Assembly: GCF_031755915.1 (NCBI RefSeq)
Contig: NC_083390.1
Coordinates: 17,081,001 to 17,145,000, forward strand
Length of the DNA stretch: 64,000 nt
Source of the DNA: Ziziphus jujuba
Lineage: Eukaryota; Streptophyta; Magnoliopsida; Rosales; Rhamnaceae
Direction of reading: 5' to 3'
Shown: positions 58,418 to 64,000 of the stretch, in pieces
Layout: every line of letters begins with the position of its first letter
Position numbering within the stretch: position 1 is the stretch's first letter
Made by a program: the position numbers and the translations under genes
The notes under the pieces: generated by a model
Told to the model about the DNA's origin: nothing
Seen by the model: only the letters and a program-made list of their open reading frames with translations
The model's database searches: none

Positions 58418-61400
58418 CTCCTCCTTGGCAATTTTGTATGAGACATTGAGAAGTCCTCTCAATATCTCAAATCTCTTCTTTCCCAATGGCTTGGTGAAGA
58501 TATCCGCCAAGTTCTCCTCGGAAGTCACATACTCCAACTTCACTTGAGGAATGATACTTGACCGGTATATGCTTGGTCCTCCCATGTTGGACTGGATTTT
58601 GAGCAATTGCTATTGCTGAAGTATTGTCACACAATATTACCGTGGCTTCCTCTTGCTTCAAGCTCAAGTCCTCCAATAATTTCCTAAGCCAAACACCTTG
58701 ATTAGCACAACTTGAGCAAGCAATATACTCGGCTTCCGCGGTGCTTTGTGCAACAGTTTGTTGCTTCTTGGAATTCCATGAGAAAGGACCATTTCCAAGA
58801 GTGTAAATGTAGCCCGATGTGCTCTTACTATCATCCAAAGAACCAGCCCAATCACTATCACTATAACCAAGCAAAGCTTCATTCATGCCATCCTTGTACC
58901 ATATACCAAAATCACTAGTACCTTTCAAATACCTTAGGATTCTTTTTGCACAACTAAGATGATTTTGTGATGGACTATGCATAAATCTTGACAAAACAGC
59001 CACACTAAACATGATATATGGTCTAGTAGAGCATACATATAAAAGGCTACCAATTAAACTTCTATAGATGGAAGGATTTACCTTTGGAGAATCATCATCC
59101 TTCACCAACTTGGTGCCTTCATTCATAGGTGTGGCAACGCTATTACAATCTTCCATGTCAAACTTCTTGAGCAACTCCTTCACATAGCTTTCTTGAGATA
59201 TGAAGATGCCCTTGGATGATTGGACAACTTTAATTCCAAGAAAGTATTTCATCTCTCCAAGGCTAGACATCTCAAAGTTCAATTCTAGCTCACTTTTGAA
59301 ATTGCTCACTTCTTTCTCATTACCACCGGTCACTAGAAGGTCATCAACATAAAGAGACACCAACACCATGCAACCATGAGTCCTAATATACAATGTAGGC
59401 TCATTAGGACTCCTCCTAAATCCATGCTTTGTCAAAAAACCATCTATCTTGGCATACCATGCCCTAGGAGCTTGTTTAAAGTCATACAAGGCCTTGTATA
59501 GCTTGTATACCTTCTCTTCACTTCCTTTCTTCACAAAACCTTCGGGTTGCATAACATAGACCTCTTCCTTCAATATTCCATTCAAGAAGGCTGACTTCAC
59601 ATCAAGGTGATATACTTTCCAAGACTTCTGTGCCGAAATTGCAAGGAGAAGTCTTATGGTTTCCATCCTTGCAACCGGTGCAAAAGTCTCTCCATAATCC
59701 ACACCGGCTTGTTGTGCATATCCTTTGACAACAAGCCTTGCCTTGTACTTATTTATGGACCCATCCGGATTGTACTTGGTCCTAAAGATCCACTTCACCC
59801 CAATAGCATTCTTTCCCTTCGGTTTTGTTACCAAGCTCCAAGTGTCATTCTTGTTTATCACATCAATTTCATCTTGCATGGTTTGTCTCCATTCTTTTCT
59901 TGCCATAGCCTCATGGACATTGATTGGATCACTCAATGCCACATTACACCTTTCATAAATCTCATTAAGAGGTCTTGTGCCTCTCCCACCATCACCAATC
60001 TCCAAATCAGCCCCTATGGAGATTTCTAGCTCATTCTCATCATATTCATCATCATGGGCAGCACCTTCATCATTTCCTTGTTCCTCATCATTATCATGAG
60101 CTTCAAGTCGATTGTCTTCATCCATACTAGCCAACTCCTCCTTACTACAAACCCATTTAGCTTCCTCATCAACTTTCACATCTCTACTTATCACAAGTTT
60201 CTTGGTTTCCAAGTTATACACTCTATATCCCTTGGTCACATCACTATAGCCAACCAAAACACCAACTTGTGACCTTTCATCAAGCTTTCCTCTCTTCTCT
60301 TGTGGTACTAGGATGTAACAAATGCTTCCAAATACCCTTAGATGATCAAGAGAAGGCTTATATCCAAACCAAAGCTCAAATGGGGTTTTACTCCTCAAAG
60401 ACTTTGAGTAAAGCCTATTTTGGATGTAGATGGATGTATTAACTCCTTCAGCCCAAAACTTCTTTGGCAAGCCACTTTCAAACAACAAACATCTAGCCAT
60501 CTCCATGATGGTACGGTTCTTCCTTTCACATACACCATTTTGTTGTGGTGTGTATGGTGTAGTGAATTGATGAACTATACCATGATCCTTACAAAGTTGT
60601 TTGAAAGCCTCACTTGTGTATTCCCCACCATTGTCCGTCCTTAACACCTTTATAGTGCAACTGGATTGATTTTGCACTAACTTCATAAATTCTACAAACT
60701 TCTCTAAAGCTTGTGATTTTCTTTCAAGGAAATACACCCAACACATTCTTGAGTAATCATCAATGAAAGTTATGAAATACTTGCTGCCATTTAAGGATGG
60801 AACACTCATAGGACCACAAATATCCGAATGTATAAGTCCTAACTTCTCCTTTGATCTCCAAGAACAAGATTGAAATGCTAGCCTAGTATGCTTTCCTTTT
60901 TGACACACTTCACACACATGTTCTTGCTTCTCCACCAATGGCATGTCTCTAACAAGTTCATGTGTGCCTACCAATGACTTAAAGCTAGCATGGCCTAGTC
61001 TTTTATGCCAAAGTTGAGAGGTGTTCTCAACTTTGGTGTTCAATGCAACCGATGCACCATTTTCATCCATATTCAACCTAAAATTCTTGTTCTTCATTCC
61101 AACACACATTAATTCATTTCCATGTGGATCAACTATAGTGCATGTCATGTTTGAGAAGTGTAATGCATATTTGTTCTCAAGCATTTGACCTACACTAAGT
61201 AAGTTCTCACATAAAGAAGGTACATAGAGAACATCATGGATAGTTTTGATACCTTTGGTGGTGTGTATCACCACATCTCCTTTGCCTTTCACTTCCATCA
61301 AGGCTCCATTTCCAATTTTGACTTTGTTGTGGCTGCTCCTATCCAAGTTTGTGAACCACTCATGCTTGTGAGACATATGGTGTGTTGCTCCACTATCAAT

Positions 61401-62375
61401 GATCCATCCTTCATCATTCTTGATGCTACTAAAACAAGTAGCAACAAACAACTCTTCGGATTCACTATCACTTGCATTATCTTTACCAACATTTGCTTGT
61501 TGCTTATCTTTCTTGTTAGCCTTGCATACTCTCTCCACATGACCCTTTTGTTGGCATTTATGGCAAAATGCATCCGGCCTCCACCAACACCTTCTTGGAT
61601 GATGACCTTTCTTCTTGCAATGGTGACAAGGTTCATAGGACTTCCTCTCGGGTTTGCTAGTTTCACCTTTCTCCTTTATGACCTTAAGCTTGTTCTTCTT
61701 TTGATTTTGTGTCTTTTGATGTTGTTTAGACACAAATTCAGCCTCCATTGATTTTTCATGTCTAATCCTCCTCCTTTGCTCCGTAGCTTGCAAGGCATTC
61801 ACCAACTCGGTTAAGGAAATTTCATTTAGGTTCCTTGACTCCTCCAATGAAGATATCTTAGCTTCAAACCTCTCGGGCAAGGAGACCAACACCTTCTCCA
61901 CAATCCTTTGGTCACTTAATCTTTCACCTAGCACCCTAATTTGATTCACCACATTAAGAAGCCTTGTGGTGAACTCCTTAACCGTTTCTTTGTCTTTCAT
62001 CTTGATAGTCTCAAACTCCCTCATTAGGTTAAGGATTTGCATTTGCCTTGTCCTTGCACTCCCTTGGAACTCATCTTGAAGCTTATACCAAGCTTCTTTG
62101 GCACTCTCACATGCCATTATCCTTGTGAAAATGGTATCACTAATACAAGAATGAATGGCAGTGAGAGCCTTGAAACCTTTAGCCGATTCCTCCTCATGGT
62201 GCTTGATTTGGTTGACCGTTGCCCCTTGTCTCAAAGGCTCGGGTTCTTGGGGATTTATGGTGACCTCCCAAAGACCATAAGCCTTCAAGTAGGCTTGCAT
62301 CTTGATACTCCAAATGTTTTAGTTCTCCCCATTGAAGATAGGAGGAGAAGGAGTTGAAAAACTTGAAGAAGCCAT
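58412..62375 (-). pseudogene. Copia gag-pol polyprotein, nearly intact
   Basis: The true start is the ATG at 62375 (MASSSFSTPSPP); a TAA at 62319-62321 interrupts codon 19, after which 1277 codons are open from an in-frame ATG at 62300. Domains: gag, two CCHC knuckles ([28 protein letters not shown]), protease [12 protein letters not shown], integrase HKRLGH...CEVCQKGKH with [15 protein letters not shown] and [10 protein letters not shown] (D, D, E present), RT with [10 protein letters not shown] and YVDDLLVTG, RNase H with [18 protein letters not shown] and CDNTSAI. At 58546-58552 a deletion shifts the frame, putting the last 45 or so residues ([20 protein letters not shown]) out of phase. 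Catalytic residues are all present; only the two ends are damaged. Translation from 62300 would give gag lacking about 25 residues. Confidence 0.94.
58418..58429 (-). other. Polypurine tract of the copia element
   Basis: Minus-strand GCCAAGGAGGAG directly before the 3' LTR. Confidence 0.9.
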
Positions 62376-62496
62376 GTGAATGTTGCTTTCTAGTATGAAG
62401 GAATATGAAAATATATTTGTGATTTCAAGTATCTCTTCACTCTCAAGGAATGAACCAGCCTAAAAACCTCACAAATCTCACAAAAAAATATGCCTT

Positions 62497-62508
62497 GCTC
62501 TGATACCA
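62497..62508 (-). other. Primer-binding site (tRNA-Met) of the copia element
   Basis: GCTCTGATACCA, exact complement of TGGTATCAGAGC, three bases from the 5' LTR. The leader between it and the gag ATG is only about 120 bases, the short form usual in copia elements. Confidence 0.95.
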
Positions 62509-62511
62509 CTT

Positions 62512-63545
62512 TGTTGGGGTGAGAAGGTTATGACCAAGAGCAAGCTAGCTTGAAGTGTTAGCAACAAGCAAGCTTTTGGTGATGCTCTTGGGAATGTTGT
62601 GTGTGAGTTGTGTTTTTAGGTTTTGGTTATGGTGTTTTCTGGTTTTTAGGGTTCCTAAAGTGTTCTAAGGTGTTGAAGAAGAGATAAGAAGAAGAGGAAC
62701 ACGTTGGCTTTTGAAAATAAGGCTTGGATCTAGAGCCATTTCATTCATTTTGCAATATAAGCTTGAAATTACAACTAGTTCACACATGCCAAGCATATGA
62801 GCTTACAAAATGAGTAAAGTATTTGAAATTTAAAAAGTAAAATGGTCAACACCTAACTATTCATACACAAAAGAGGTCAAAAACAGCTGCAACATGTCTA
62901 TTCCAAATATAGTAAAAAGTGGCACATGGTTTGAACTAAGTTCCTATTGTTTAACTAGTTTGGGTAAACAACCAAACTAGCTTCACCTACTTAGTTTCCC
63001 TTTGTATCTGCCTATGAAACTTGTTTTGAAGCATCCTTAGTCATCAATAAATATTGTTCCAAGAGCTAGGAATGTTCTGGAACCGGATCATGGGCCAAAC
63101 AGCTCCAAAACTAACCCATGCTCTGCATACTGGGCCCATCAGATACAGCAATCTGTTTGGAATAGAAAATGGACTTTCCCATGTCATTTGGACCTGAAAG
63201 TTGAACCATAGTCTTCTATATATGTCTGTAGACATCCCTCAAAATTTCAGCCCAAAACGCTATTTGCAACCTGAGATATAAGATAAATAGTAGAACTATG
63301 TTGCTGGAAATTATGAATCCAGCACCATAGGCATTTCAAGCATAACATTCCTACTCTTTTGTGCATAATTTTGCCTATACTTTTGCATACATAACTTAGG
63401 CACAAAACATTATCAAAATATACCTTGCATAAATTAAAACATACAAAAAAAATATAAACTCATAAAAGGAAAGGATTTGATACCAAGGTATGCATGCTAG
63501 CCGGTGACATGCACCATTAAGTGGCAAAATTGCCGCACTTCAACA
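62512..63545 (-). repeat. 5' LTR of the copia element (1034 bp)
   Basis: Near-identical to 57383-58417, with one base missing in GGAATG(G)TTGTG and about a dozen substitutions; followed by CTAAA. Confidence 0.96.
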
Positions 63546-63550
63546 CTAAA

Positions 63551-64000
63551 TGGAGGAAGAATTTTAAGAAAATAACCATAAAAATAGATTTCTCAGATCG
63601 AATTATGGTGGAAAGCAAGATTTGAGCTCAAACGAACCAAGCATTGAAAAGATTTCAAGAATATTATTTAAAAATTCCATAAAGATTCTATCGGGAATTT
63701 CATGGTGGAAGTAGATATCATATAAATTTTCATGATCTGACGATTTTAAATATCATATTGTTTTCATATTTAAATGTGCAAGTAAAGAGTTATCGTCATT
63801 TAAAGTTTGGAATTTATAAAAAATAATATTTTAGTTAAATCTTCATCATTGATTAAAAGAGGGGATTAAGACAACTCAAGGGCCAAGATTAGAACAAGTG
63901 GTAATAACTGATTAATTTATCCTTAAGGAGACACATATCATGTTACATGCTTCAATAAGGATAAATTAGACTAATTAACTATTTTTTTAGAAAGAATTAG
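63551..64000. other. AT-rich flank of the copia element
   Basis: No gene or repeat recognised; the sequence continues beyond the window. Confidence 0.55.

Larger units (their letters stand above)
57383..63545 (-). mobile_element. Ty1/copia element, complete and young (6163 bp)
   Basis: LTRs 57383-58417 and 62512-63545 with TG...CA ends, exact duplication CTAAA (57378-57382, 63546-63550), tRNA-Met primer site, near-complete gag-pol with integrase before RT (copia order), and a polypurine tract. By eye the LTRs differ at about 12 positions plus one single-base indel in about 1035, far fewer than A, B or C. It is therefore the most recent retroelement insertion in the window. Confidence 0.97.

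Noticed and set aside
59607..62357. Several plus-strand open frames of 70-170 codons opposite the copia pol
   Set aside because: They are antisense shadows of a well-supported polyprotein.

Overview
This is plant nuclear DNA, almost certainly from a flowering plant and probably a eudicot. It is AT-rich and built nearly entirely of transposable elements in several layers. Spliced-gene signals, plant-type Ty3/gypsy and Ty1/copia retrotransposons, an Ac-like hAT transposon, and primer-binding sites matching initiator tRNA-Met (TGGTATCAGAGC) all point this way. I found no intact host gene. The only recognisable host-derived coding sequence is one exon of ribosomal protein S13 (uS15) carried inside a hAT transposon. 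The species cannot be named from the sequence.

Layout. (1) 1-5512, minus: Ty3/gypsy element A, cut by the window start, which keeps gag and protease but has lost nearly all of reverse transcriptase, RNase H and integrase. (2) 5518-8490: heavily decayed minus-strand coding remnants of unknown family. (3) about 8492-20665, minus: one very long (about 4 kb) Del/Tekay-like LTR, split by a complete gypsy element B (11436-19477, plus; 5-bp duplication TCGTA) that has the whole gag-pol order but many stops and frameshifts. (4) 20666-25531: AT-rich sequence with old LTR-like debris. (5) 25537-26588: a clean solo LTR of the A/B/C superfamily (duplication CTTTT). (6) 26925-30182: two further retroelement 5' ends (LTR tail, primer site, start of gag). 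(7) 30183-45469: a nest. A Del-like LTR holds a solo LTR (D), which holds gypsy element C (30675-36747; duplication ACTTG), which holds a 283-bp TG...CA element (34002-34284; duplication TCTAA). The nest is followed by a decayed Del-like gag-pol and LTR. (8) 46415-46879: a MITE. (9) 47125-48194: a TG...CA element with duplication CTAGG. (10) 50212-56198: a complete hAT element with 8-bp duplication TCTAAAAC, a broken transposase and the ribosomal-protein exon. (11) 57383-63545, minus: a young Ty1/copia element (duplication CTAAA), nearly full length, with LTRs differing at only about a dozen sites.

Main biological points. Elements A and C sit in different LTR subfamilies, yet both lost pol at the same junction, where a scrap of RT is fused to the integrase C-terminus. 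This suggests an old, replicating non-autonomous lineage mobilised by relatives such as B. In this superfamily the polyprotein reading frame runs through the polypurine tract into the 3' LTR, where a basic motif (ITRAQAKRFKD-type) is kept in four separate insertions but is gone from A. Premature stops in A, B and C are dominated by CAA-to-TAA and CGA-to-TGA changes, the pattern expected from deamination of methylated cytosine in silenced repeats.
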